A DNA stretch of 64,000 nt from Clostridia bacterium (GTDB lineage: Bacteria; Bacillota; Clostridia; Oscillospirales; CAG-272), in NCBI GenBank assembly GCA_017465885.1, contig JAFTVG010000002.1, positions 30,726 to 94,725 on the forward strand. The letters run 5' to 3'. Positions 8,842-16,990 of the stretch are shown piece after piece; position 1 is the first letter of the stretch, and the number at the start of each line of letters is the position of its first letter. A model generated the notes under the pieces. The model worked only from the letters and a program-made list of their open reading frames with translations. It searched no databases and was not told where the DNA came from. The translations under genes were made by a program, and so were the position numbers.

Positions 8842-9663
8842 TTAATCGACCCTGGTTGCAAAGCGGCTGTAAAGCAGAACGGAGGCGGCAATAGAGGCGT
8901 TCAAGGACTCCGCCCTTTCGGTCATGGGGATGAACACGGTGCCGCTGCAGCAATCGATCAGGTCTTTCGGCAGGCCGTGCCCCTCGTTGCCCACCAAGAA
9001 GCAGCAGGCATCCTCTGTCTTCAGCTTATGAAGTCCCACGGCTCTTCTGTCAAGGGCGGCGGCGTATACGCCCACGCCCTGCTCCTTGAGTGCTCCTACC
9101 GTGCCCTCCGCGTCCTTTACCACCGTTACGGGGCAGTCAAAGAGGGTCCCCATAGAGGCGCGGACGGTCTTGGGTGAATAAAGATCTGCGCAGTCTTCGC
9201 TTAAGATCAGCCCGTCGCATCCAAAGGCGGAGGCAGAGCGGATCACCGTCCCAAGGTTGCCGGGGTCGCGCAGAGATACTGCCATAAGCAGGGTGGGATC
9301 CTGCTTTGCAAAATCTGAGGGTTTATTATATATTGTAGCAAATTTATGATATTTGTCAATAGTTTTTGCAATGCAAAATAGCCCTTCGGGCGATTTTTCT
9401 TCGGTGAGCTTGTCATAAACGCTGTCGTTTACCAAAAAAACGCGGCATCCCTCGGGCAGCCGTCCGAGAAGTTCGGGGCAGGGCAGAGCCTTTTGCAGGG
9501 CGAAGACGGTCACAAGAGGGACGCGCCGCTTCACCGCCTCCTCAAAAAGCTTTTTTCCCTCGAAGAAAAAAAGACCCCGTTCCTTTCTGGTTTTTTTGTC
9601 CTTCAAGGCAACCGCCTCGGTGATCTTGGGATTTTGTCTGCTGGTAATGAGTTCAAAATTCAT
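8842..9663 (-). CDS. SpoU/TrmH-family rRNA 2'-O-methyltransferase
   Basis: SAM-dependent ribose methyltransferase of the SPOUT superfamily, probably acting on 23S rRNA. 273 residues from the ATG at 9663 (AGGGGA nearby); the open frame extends 38 codons farther without a ribosome-binding site. Residues 1-100 form an L30e-like substrate-binding domain. The catalytic SPOUT domain contains LRDPGNLGTVIRSA (motif 1), FLVGNEGHGL (motif 2) and IPMTERAESLNASIAAS (motif 3). It follows rplT, a common clostridial arrangement, but a hairpin terminator separates them. The exact target nucleotide cannot be read from the sequence. Confidence 0.9.
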   Translation of the reverse strand: MNFELITSRQNPKITEAVALKDKKTRKERGLFFFEGKKLFEEAVKRRVPLVTVFALQKALPCPELLGRLPEGCRVFLVNDSVYDKLTEEKSPEGLFCIAKTIDKYHKFATIYNKPSDFAKQDPTLLMAVSLRDPGNLGTVIRSASAFGCDGLILSEDCADLYSPKTVRASMGTLFDCPVTVVKDAEGTVGALKEQGVGVYAAALDRRAVGLHKLKTEDACCFLVGNEGHGLPKDLIDCCSGTVFIPMTERAESLNASIAASVLLYSRFATRVD

Positions 9664-9713
9664 ATTTTCCCCTCGTTTCGGGCTTTTTCTTTCGATGTCC
9701 GTAAACAAAACTA

Positions 9714-9743
9714 CGGGGTCAGCGCAAAAGGGCGCCAACCCCG
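9714..9743 (-). terminator. Terminator after rplT
   Basis: On the minus strand an imperfect stem (CGGGGT and GCGC arms pairing with GCGC and ACCCCG, with small internal mismatches) is followed by TAGTTTTGTTT. It sits just after the rplT stop and probably ends part of the infC-rpmI-rplT transcript. Confidence 0.55.
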
Positions 9744-9751
9744 GACGTTTA

Positions 9752-10105
9752 TTACAGTGCAGCCTTTGCGGTAGCAACCAGAGATGCGAATGCTTCCTTG
9801 TCGGAAACAGCCAGCTCAGCCAGCATCTTTCTGTTCATGGTCACGCCTGCCTTCTTCAGACCGTGCATGAACTGAGAGTAGTTGATGCCGTTTACCTTTG
9901 CCTGAGCAGAGATTCTGGTGATCCACAGAGCGCGGAAATCTCTCTTCTTCAGCTTTCTGCCTACGTAAGCGTAGTTGCCGCTCTTCATTACGGCCTGCTT
10001 AGCCATCTTGAAGTGCTTGCTCTTGGCACCCCAGTAACCCTTAGCGGCCTTTAAAACTTTATTTCTTCTCTTGCGCGTCATCATTGCGCCTTTTACTCTT
10101 GCCAT
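9752..10105 (-). CDS. rplT: Ribosomal protein L20
   Basis: 50S subunit assembly protein and, in low-GC Gram-positives, the autogenous repressor of its own operon. 117 residues, full length. It begins [26 protein letters not shown] and contains [16 protein letters not shown] and [16 protein letters not shown], the standard L20 blocks. Third gene of infC-rpmI-rplT. AGGAGG lies a few bases before the ATG. It is the likely effector for the attenuator found upstream of infC. Confidence 0.97.
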   Translation of the reverse strand: MARVKGAMMTRKRRNKVLKAAKGYWGAKSKHFKMAKQAVMKSGNYAYVGRKLKKRDFRALWITRISAQAKVNGINYSQFMHGLKKAGVTMNRKMLAELAVSDKEAFASLVATAKAAL

Positions 10106-10147
10106 TTCAATATCCTCCTATCAAACTTTAAAAAAACTCGGAACGAA

Positions 10148-10345
10148 TTAGAACTTCTGGATCAGCGTCTTGATTGCGGGAGCCATAGACTCGCTCAGGT
10201 AAGCGCCTTTTCTTAAAGCCATCTTACGCTTTGCAGTCTTGATACCCAGCTTGTGACGACGATGGGAGTGGTTCATCTTTACTTTTCCCGACTTGGTCAG
10301 AGAAAATCTCTTGGCAGAAGCCTTGTGCGTTTTGATCTTTTGCAT
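10148..10345 (-). CDS. rpmI: Ribosomal protein L35
   Basis: Small basic 50S protein, 65 residues. It begins MQKIKTHKASAKRFSLTKSG and contains HSHRRHKLGIKTAKRKMALRKGA, the canonical L35 sequence. It lies between infC (101 bp upstream) and rplT (42 bp downstream), with a GGGG-type Shine-Dalgarno ahead of the ATG. Confidence 0.97.
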   Translation of the reverse strand: MQKIKTHKASAKRFSLTKSGKVKMNHSHRRHKLGIKTAKRKMALRKGAYLSESMAPAIKTLIQKF

Positions 10346-10446
10346 AGCTTTGATCCCCTTTCAACGATCTTGTTTTTACTGTGGAATTTTTAACTTTATC
10401 TGTTCGCGCGATTCTCGCGCGGTGGGTAACGGATGATGCCTTGCGC

Positions 10447-10992
10447 TTATTTCTTCAGCGGCACGATGAACATGGTCAGCGTTCTTCCCTCAAGCACCGG
10501 CTTCTTGTCCACGCTTCCCACGTCTGCAAGCACGCCTGCAAAGCGCTCAAGCAGCTCCAGACCGATCTCCTGGTGCGCCATCTGGCGTCCCTTGAATCGG
10601 ATGGCAACGCGCACCTTGTCGCCGTCGGTAAGGAAGCGGCGGGCGTGATTTGCCTTGGTGTTGAAGTCGTTGGTGTCGATGCGGCAGGAAAGCTGAACCT
10701 CCTTGATGTCCATTTTCTGCTGCTTTTTTCTGTTTTCCTTCTCTTTTTTGTCGCGCTCAAAGCAGAACTTGCCGTAGTCCATAATTCTGCAAACGGGCAC
10801 CTCGCCCTTGTCGGACATCAGAACCAGATCCATATCCTTGTCGTATGCAAGGTCCAAAGCCGCGGAAAGCGGGATCACACCGATCTGTTCGTTGTCCTGC
10901 GCGATCACGCGGACGTTCGTGTTGTAGGAGATACCGGGCAGACGCACGATCTCCTCGTTGATGCTCATGTCCTTAGAAGATTTGGGTTTGAT
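10447..10992 (-). CDS. infC: Translation initiation factor IF-3, probable AUC start
   Basis: IF-3 binds the 30S subunit and discriminates against non-standard start codons. The body is canonical (VPVCRIMDYGKFCFE, DIKEVQLSCRIDTNDFNTK, VRVAIRFKGRQMAHQEIG). The first ATG (10968) has no usable Shine-Dalgarno, whereas GAGGTGAT, a near-complete anti-16S match, lies just upstream of an in-frame ATC at 10992. That start adds residues reading KPKSSKD before MSINEEI, matching the SKDLIVNE-type N-terminus I recall for Bacillus IF-3. An in-frame TGA three codons above the ATC closes the frame. IF-3 genes are known for AUU-type starts used in autoregulation, so I infer an AUC start and 181 residues. If ATG is used the gene is 10447-10968. 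Confidence 0.9.
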   Translation of the reverse strand: MKPKSSKDMSINEEIVRLPGISYNTNVRVIAQDNEQIGVIPLSAALDLAYDKDMDLVLMSDKGEVPVCRIMDYGKFCFERDKKEKENRKKQQKMDIKEVQLSCRIDTNDFNTKANHARRFLTDGDKVRVAIRFKGRQMAHQEIGLELLERFAGVLADVGSVDKKPVLEGRTLTMFIVPLKK

Positions 10993-11010
10993 TGAAAATC
11001 ACCTCTTTCG

Positions 11011-11129
11011 AAAATAAAAAAGCGCATGGAAAGACTCTCCACGCACGAAAATAAGCCCAATACATCGGGGCAGTTCGGTGATATCAACCGTCCGTGACCT
11101 GTTGTCCGGAGGTGAGAGTGGAGACTCTT
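11011..11129 (-). promoter_or_regulatory. infC leader: attenuator with alternative hairpins (L20-leader type)
   Basis: Read on the minus strand, a terminator hairpin lies at 11046-11022 (stem GUGCGUGGA with UUCCAUGCGC, two G-U pairs, loop about GAGUC), followed by a T-rich run at 11021-11011, just before the infC Shine-Dalgarno. An upstream segment at 11129-11118 (AAGAGTCTCCAC) can pair instead with GTGGAGAGTCTT of the terminator's left arm and loop, with one G-G mismatch. That is the layout of a terminator/antiterminator switch. L20-dependent attenuation of infC-rpmI-rplT is known from Bacillus subtilis; the assignment here is by position and structure only. The stretch 10993-11377 has no gene. 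Confidence 0.65.
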
Positions 11130-11146
11130 CTTCTTTGTCCTTGAAG

Positions 11147-11175
11147 ACTATACCACAAAAAAACGTCCTTGTCAA
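11147..11175 (-). promoter_or_regulatory. Sigma-A promoter of infC-rpmI-rplT
   Basis: TTGACA (11175-11170), 17-bp spacer, TATAGT (11152-11147). Position and spacing suit transcription of the infC leader. Confidence 0.85.
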
Positions 11176-11277
11176 TACTTTTTTTAAAAAAAACGAAGAA
11201 AAGTCGGCGAACGTCTTTGAAAATGGGTGAAAAATGGGCAAAACGGGTGTTTTGGGGGCGTAAAACCGCTTTTTTCC

Positions 11278-11307
11278 TTGACAAAGGCGGCGGCAGGATG
11301 CTATAAT
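11278..11307 (+). promoter_or_regulatory. Sigma-A promoter of gatCAB
   Basis: TTGACA (11278-11283), 18-bp spacer, TATAAT (11302-11307), about 70 bp before the gatC start and divergent from the infC promoter. Confidence 0.85.
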
Positions 11308-11377
11308 TGAAAAAATGCTCCGCGGGAAGGCAGGCAAGAGCCGTCCCCAACGCGTGAGCCTGAAAGGAGGGCAGGGG

Positions 11378-11686
11378 ATGCCATTTGAAAAAGAAGAGCT
11401 TTTTAAGAGAGAAGAGCTTGAAAAAACGGCGGAGCTTTGCCGTGTTTTTTTGACCGAGGAAGAAAAGCGGGCACTTGAAGAGGAGCTGGCTCCCTTCCTG
11501 CTCATGGCACGCGCCCTTTCCGATCTGCCCGATCAGGAGGTGTTTGAGGAAGCACAGCCGTCGGCAAAAGTCAGAGAGGACGCGGTGAAGGAAAGCCTTC
11601 AAAGAGCGCGCCTTCTTTCCTGCGCCCCCGAGCAAGGCGAGGGCTTTTTCCTCTTTTCAAAAAAGGAGGAGCAAAAAGGGATATGA
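11378..11686 (+). CDS. gatC: Asp/Glu-tRNA(Asn/Gln) amidotransferase subunit C
   Basis: Small stabilising subunit of the GatCAB amidotransferase. 102 residues from the ATG at 11378, which follows AAAGGAGG by a spacing of about 8 bases. It shows the GatC pattern: an N-terminal helical part (LEEELAPFLLMARALSDLPD), then KVREDAVKESLQRARLLSCAPEQGEGFF, equivalent to the family's LREDEV...APE..G.FFVP ending. It overlaps gatA by 4 bp (ATGA). Confidence 0.88.
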   Translation: MPFEKEELFKREELEKTAELCRVFLTEEEKRALEEELAPFLLMARALSDLPDQEVFEEAQPSAKVREDAVKESLQRARLLSCAPEQGEGFFLFSKKEEQKGI

Positions 11687-13118
11687 AAAGAGAGCTTACC
11701 CGTCTGACGGTGAAGGAGATGGCGCAGGGCTTGAAAAAGAGAGAGTTCTCCTGCTTTGAGCTGACCGGCGCCCATCTTGACGCCATTGCAAAAAAAGACG
11801 AAGAAATCGGCGCCTATCTGACGGTCTGTGCCGAAAATGCAAAGGAGCGTGCCCTTGCGCTGGATGCTCTCGGCAAGGAACAGCCGGCCGGCGCCCCCCT
11901 TTACGGCGTGCCCTACGCCCTAAAGGACAACATCTGCACCGCAGGGATCAGAACCACCTGCGCTTCAAAAATGCTGGAGGACTTCGCCCCTCCTTACGAC
12001 GCCACGGTGGAAAAGCGGTTAAAGGCTGCGGGCGGCGTGCTTCTTGGCAAGACCAATATGGACGAATTCGGGATGGGCAGCACCACCGAGTATTCTGCCC
12101 TTCAAAAAACGCTCAACCCCATCGCGCCCGACTTCGTGCCGGGGGGCTCATCCGGAGGATCTGCCGCGGCGGTGGCTGCCCATGAAGCGCCCTACGCCCT
12201 CGGGTCGGACACGGGCGGGTCGGTCAGACTCCCCGCCGCCTATTGCGGTCTGGTGGGCTTGAAGCCGAGCTATGGCGCCCTTTCCCGCTATGGGCTGGTG
12301 GCGTTTGCCTCTTCCCTTGAGCAGGTGGGGGTGCTTTCAAGAGGTGTTTACGAAAACGCCGCCGCCTTTCTGACCCTTCTTGGCGAGGACGAAAAGGACG
12401 CCACCTCCCGCGCTTTTCCCCCTTTTGATCTTGAACGGACAGAGCAGGCGGGGGTGAAGGGTCTGCGCATCGCTCTTCTCCGTCCCTTTTTTGAAAAGGG
12501 GGTGGATCCTCGTGTGGCACAGGGCGTGCTTGACGCCGCCAAAACCTTGGAGCATATGGGGGCGCAGGTGACCTTTTGCCCGCTTACCCCGCCCGAGCAC
12601 AGTCTTGCGGCATATTACGTGATCTCCTCTGCCGAGGCATCCTCCAATCTTGCCCGCTTTGACGGCGTCAGGTTCGGAAAACGCTGCGAAAAAGGGGACA
12701 GTCTTGAAGAAAGCTACGCCTTTTCAAGGGGCGAGGGCTTTGGCAAAGAGGTGAAAAAGAGAGTGCTTTTCGGGGGCTACGTGCTTTCTGCAGGGCAGAT
12801 CGACCGCTATTATCATAAGGCAAGAGCCGTTGCGGCGGCGTTGAAGAGCGAGGTGACCTCCCTTTTTGAAGACTTCGACCTCCTTCTTTGCCCCACCGCT
12901 CCATCTCTTCCTCCAAAAAGGGGAGAGTATCCCCCGACCAATGCCTACGGGCAGGATCTTTGCACCGTTCTTGCAAATCTCACGGGACTCCCCGCCCTTT
13001 GTCTGCCCTGCGGAAGGACAATGGAGGGCTTGCCCCTCTCGCTTCAGCTTTTGGCACCTATGGGCAGAGAGGATCTGCTTTACCGTGCCGCCTTTGCCTA
13101 TGAAGGGGAGGAGAAAAA

Positions 13119-13122
<4 letters not shown>
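11683..13122 (+). CDS. gatA: Asp/Glu-tRNA(Asn/Gln) amidotransferase subunit A
   Basis: Amidase subunit that releases ammonia from glutamine and feeds it to GatB, which amidates Glu-tRNA(Gln) and/or Asp-tRNA(Asn). 479 residues. The amidase-signature triad is visible: Lys81 (ALKDNI), cis-Ser156 (GGSSGGS) and nucleophile Ser180 (SDTGGS), each shifted two residues from the positions I recall for Staphylococcus GatA. GKTNMDEFGMGSTTE and VGLKPSYGALSRYGLVAFASSLEQVG are hallmark blocks. Middle gene of gatCAB with 4-bp overlaps at both ends. Confidence 0.97.
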
Positions 13123-14531
<1,409 letters not shown>

Positions 14532-14536
14532 AAAAT

Positions 14537-14570
14537 GCCGTCTTGATCTTGTGATCAAGACGGCGTTTTT
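14537..14570. terminator. Bidirectional terminator between gatB and the convergent lipoprotein gene
   Basis: A perfect 12-bp stem (GCCGTCTTGATC with GATCAAGACGGC, loop TTGT) has GTTTTT on the plus side and an A-run on the other side, so it can stop both convergent transcripts. Confidence 0.92.
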
Positions 14571-15490
14571 CATCTTTCAAAAAAGTCATGGTGTACGTTA
14601 AGCTCAATGCGGGTATGGGGTGCGGTGACGGTGAGCATATATCCGTTTGCAGAGCCGAGATAGCTGAGCTTGACTGTTTTGCTCTCTCCCTTTTTTAGCG
14701 AAAGGATGGTGTCTGCGCCCCCCAGAACGACGTCGTCGCTTTCGTCGCTTTTTACGGCAATTCCGGCGTTTTGTACCTCCTCCAAGGCGTATACGGTCAG
14801 GGTGATCTCGTCAATGGGACAGCCTTGTTCTTGCTTTTGGCTGCGCTTTAAGTCGGTCACGGCGATCTTTAAGGGGGAGGGCATCTTCAATACACGGTTG
14901 ACGGTCAGCCCGTCCTTTGCCGTTCCCCGATAGCTATCGTAAGGAAAGTAAAAAAAGGCGTTAAAAAGAAGACTGTGAAGCGCTGATACATCGGGTGTCT
15001 GCCACCCCTCTCCCTCGCCCAAAAACGCATCTACAAGGACGGGGATATCGTGAAAGCGGTAAAGGCGGTCTTCGGCGTCAAGAGAGAGAAAAAAGGTGTG
15101 GGGCTTTGCGGGAAGAGTTTCTGCGGTGAACTCTTCAAAGGGACGGTCGCTGAGTGCAGGCTCTCTTTGGAAGGCAGTTTCAAGCTTTTCTGAATCGAGA
15201 AACGCCTTTGCGATCACTCCTGCAAGATAGCCGTCGATCACCTTTTTTTCAAGGACGAGCGACCGACTTCCCATCCCCACGTGCTTTTCGTAGTAGTACC
15301 ACAGGGTCACGCTGCCCTCGTAATCGGGAAAGACCTCTTCAAGGGGGAAGTGCGATGGCAGGAAGACCGAGGGATCCTCTGCCAAGGAGGGCGGGGCTGA
15401 AGGGGGCTTTGGGGGCAGGGTGTGCCCATTTTCGCAGGAGGAGAGGCAGAATAGCAAAAGAAATAGCAAGAAAGATACGATTCTTTTCAT
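14570..15490 (-). CDS. Lipoprotein of unknown function
   Basis: 306 residues from the ATG at 15490, preceded by AGAAAGGAGC; the open frame continues 83 codons upstream but lacks support and would run into a repeat. A signal peptide (KRIVSFLLFLLLFCLSSC) ends in a lipobox with lipidated Cys19, followed by a Pro/Ser-rich linker. The rest is soluble with no motif I recognise. Its last ~100 residues (ITLTVYALEEVQNAGIAV through YMLTVTAPHTRIEL) look like a beta-sandwich. It faces other envelope lipoproteins downstream. Function unknown. Confidence 0.85.
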   Translation of the reverse strand: MKRIVSFLLFLLLFCLSSCENGHTLPPKPPSAPPSLAEDPSVFLPSHFPLEEVFPDYEGSVTLWYYYEKHVGMGSRSLVLEKKVIDGYLAGVIAKAFLDSEKLETAFQREPALSDRPFEEFTAETLPAKPHTFFLSLDAEDRLYRFHDIPVLVDAFLGEGEGWQTPDVSALHSLLFNAFFYFPYDSYRGTAKDGLTVNRVLKMPSPLKIAVTDLKRSQKQEQGCPIDEITLTVYALEEVQNAGIAVKSDESDDVVLGGADTILSLKKGESKTVKLSYLGSANGYMLTVTAPHTRIELNVHHDFFER

Positions 15491-15629
15491 ATCACGAAGC
15501 TCCTTTCTGTTCGTTTTGAATTGTCCTTCACCCATATAAACACTCTTTTTTTCTTTTGGTTGCATCTTTACGTAAAAAGCCTTGAATCTTTTCTCTGTTA
15601 TTCTTAACGGAGAAATGGCAGACACATAA

Positions 15630-15673
15630 AAATTGGCAGAGACATTGTTTTCTCTGCCAATTTGTGTTATAAT
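15630..15673 (+). promoter_or_regulatory. Cassette 1 promoter within a 13-bp inverted repeat
   Basis: A perfect inverted repeat (AAATTGGCAGAGA at 15630-15642 and TCTCTGCCAATTT at 15651-15663, 8-base loop) overlaps a promoter: TTGTTT (15645-15650), 17-bp spacer, TATAAT (15668-15673). The spacer text TCTCTGCC.ATTTGT recurs in the second cassette. The left arm of the inverted repeat does not. Confidence 0.65.
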
Positions 15674-15909
15674 AGGGCTATAGGAACGCCTCCCTCCGAG
15701 AGGGAGGGGGACCGCGTTAGCGGTGGAAGGAGCCTGCATGACTTTAGGTTTGCACTAACTTCATTGTAACGCGCTCTCCCTCAGTCGCCTACGGCGCCAG
15801 CTCCCTCCCGGAGGGAGTCTTTGGGTGCTCGCAACCTTAGGGGTATGGGCTTTGCCCGAAGTCGGCGTTGCTTGCAACGCTGTAATACAAAGGCAAAACT
15901 GGCGGTAAA
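15651..15909 (+). repeat. Palindromic leader repeat, copy 1
   Basis: About 250 bp, closely matching 48710-48959. Contents in order: the promoter spacer and TATAATAGGGCTA; a CTCCCTCCGAGAGGGAGG palindrome; GCGTTAGCGGTGGAAGGAGCCTG; GCGCTCTCCCTCAGTC and a short hairpin (GCCTACGGC); CTCCCTCCCGGAGGGAG; a GGGCTTTGCCC hairpin; and AATACAAAGGC.AAACTGGCG.TAAA just before the cargo gene. As RNA it would be heavily folded. GAGGGAG-type palindromes are familiar to me from gut Clostridia intergenic regions, but I cannot name a family. Confidence 0.85.
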
Positions 15910-15945
15910 ACGGAACGATAAATAAGAATCTTACGGGGCTTCAAT

Positions 15946-16806
15946 ATGATAAAAATAATTGATACATATTCGCAAATTGAAATCTTGTTTGATAACGGAA
16001 ATTTCGACATAGAAAAATGGGAATTATATATTAACTCCATTTATGATAAATCTGCAAGTATTTTCAAGGATGACTTAAGGGATTGTTTGGATAACGGGAA
16101 CTATGTCTATGAAAAAGATATATTGCCGATTCTCAATGCTGTGTATAAAAATCCTCAATTAGAAACCTTGTATTCCTCATTTTGCGATATTACAGACTGC
16201 TTGAATGAAAAAATTCTTGATCGCTTTGAGTGTGAGTTGAACGTTGACATAGTCTTGTATGTTGGTCTTTGTAATGCCGCAGGGTGGGTAACCACTATAA
16301 ATGGGAGAGATGTAGTATTGTTGGGGATAGAAAAAATTCTTGAACTAAATTGGTGCGATCTATCTTCAATGTATGGACTGGTTTATCACGAATTGGGGCA
16401 TATATATCACAAACAATATGGTATGTTTCATCAATTGAGCGATAATAACGCTCGCAATTGCGTTTGGCAGTTGTTTACAGAGGGAATAGCAATGTGTTTC
16501 GAACAAGCCTTGGTTAATGACTCTAACTATTACCATCAAAATAAAGACGGTTGGTTGGAGTGGTGCAATAATCATTATGAGCAAATATTAGCAGATTTTC
16601 ATTCCGATTTGCCAACGATGACAAAATCAAATCAACACTATTTTGGGGATTGGGTAAGTTATCACGGAAAAGGAGATGTTGGATATTACCTTGGAACAAG
16701 ATTTGTTCAACAATTATGTGGTAAATACGCCATAGAACAATTAATTCGTATGGATATCGATGATATATACCAAGAATATTTGGGCTTTATCGAGGTGCAA
16801 TCGTGA
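15946..16806 (+). CDS. Cargo 1: putative HExxH zinc metallopeptidase
   Basis: 286 residues, strongly AT-rich unlike all flanking genes, which indicates horizontal origin. The motif YHELGHIYHKQ near residue 149 is an HExxH zinc site. LFTEGIAMCFEQ about 30 residues later supplies a glutamate that could be the third zinc ligand, giving a gluzincin arrangement like that of the DUF2268-type predicted proteases. There is no signal peptide and no membrane segment, so it is probably cytoplasmic. The ribosome-binding site is weak (CGGGGCTTCAAT before ATG). Substrate unknown. Carried as the only gene between conserved cassette ends; a role as an accessory or defence gene is only a guess. Confidence 0.8.
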   Translation: MIKIIDTYSQIEILFDNGNFDIEKWELYINSIYDKSASIFKDDLRDCLDNGNYVYEKDILPILNAVYKNPQLETLYSSFCDITDCLNEKILDRFECELNVDIVLYVGLCNAAGWVTTINGRDVVLLGIEKILELNWCDLSSMYGLVYHELGHIYHKQYGMFHQLSDNNARNCVWQLFTEGIAMCFEQALVNDSNYYHQNKDGWLEWCNNHYEQILADFHSDLPTMTKSNQHYFGDWVSYHGKGDVGYYLGTRFVQQLCGKYAIEQLIRMDIDDIYQEYLGFIEVQS

Positions 16807-16834
16807 CTGACAAACGACAATTCATCGAATAGTG

Positions 16835-16867
16835 AACGCCGACAGACATTAAAAATCTGTCGGCGTT
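16835..16867 (+). terminator. Cassette 1 terminator
   Basis: A perfect 12-bp stem (AACGCCGACAGA with TCTGTCGGCGTT, 9-base loop) follows the cargo stop. Its inner 8 bp (CCGACAGA/TCTGTCGG) are identical to the terminator of cassette 2. Only a weak T-rich stretch follows. Confidence 0.75.
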
Positions 16868-16924
16868 AATATTTGTCTACTGCGGAGCAAATCTGCGTCG
16901 TATGAACAATAATTTTATGAGAAC

Positions 16925-16949
16925 GTGATTTCTCCGCTAAGAACATCAC
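16925..16949 (+). repeat. Right-end hairpin, copy 1
   Basis: A 25-nt element, 24 of 25 bases identical to 49437-49461; the single difference is in the loop. It folds as GTGAT plus TTCT pairing with AGAA, one bulged C, and ATCAC, with a 6-base loop. It marks the right limit of similarity between the cassettes. Beyond it lies ordinary spacer before the VanY/amidase stop at 16991. Confidence 0.75.
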
Positions 16950-16990
16950 ACATTTTGATCCAAGGCTTTTATATGTTTTTCAAAAGTAGT

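Larger units (their letters stand above)
15601..16949 (+). mobile_element. AT-rich cargo cassette 1 (conserved ends, single cargo gene)
   Basis: A unit sharing all non-coding parts with the unit at 48.5-49.46 kb: promoter, ~250-bp palindromic leader, terminator with a CCGACAGA/TCTGTCGG stem and a 25-nt right-end hairpin. The cargo genes of the two units are unrelated. Two 60-base lines sampled in the cargo are 27% and 35% G+C, against 75% in one sampled line of gatA. It sits between two minus-strand lipoprotein genes, transcribed against them. No transposase or integrase is encoded, so any mobility would need help from elsewhere. The outer limits are uncertain: the left is set at TTCTTAACGGAG, which is also found upstream of the second unit, and the right at the end of the hairpin. 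Confidence 0.45.

Noticed and set aside
15491..15739. An 83-residue upstream extension of the 14.6-kb lipoprotein gene
   Set aside because: It would destroy the signal peptide and run through the cassette leader. The ATG at 15490 has AAAGGAG and a proper lipobox.
14570..16990. A transposase or integrase gene for cassette 1
   Set aside because: The only gene inside the unit is the metallopeptidase. No DDE, serine or tyrosine recombinase motifs are found in any frame I examined here or at cassette 2.
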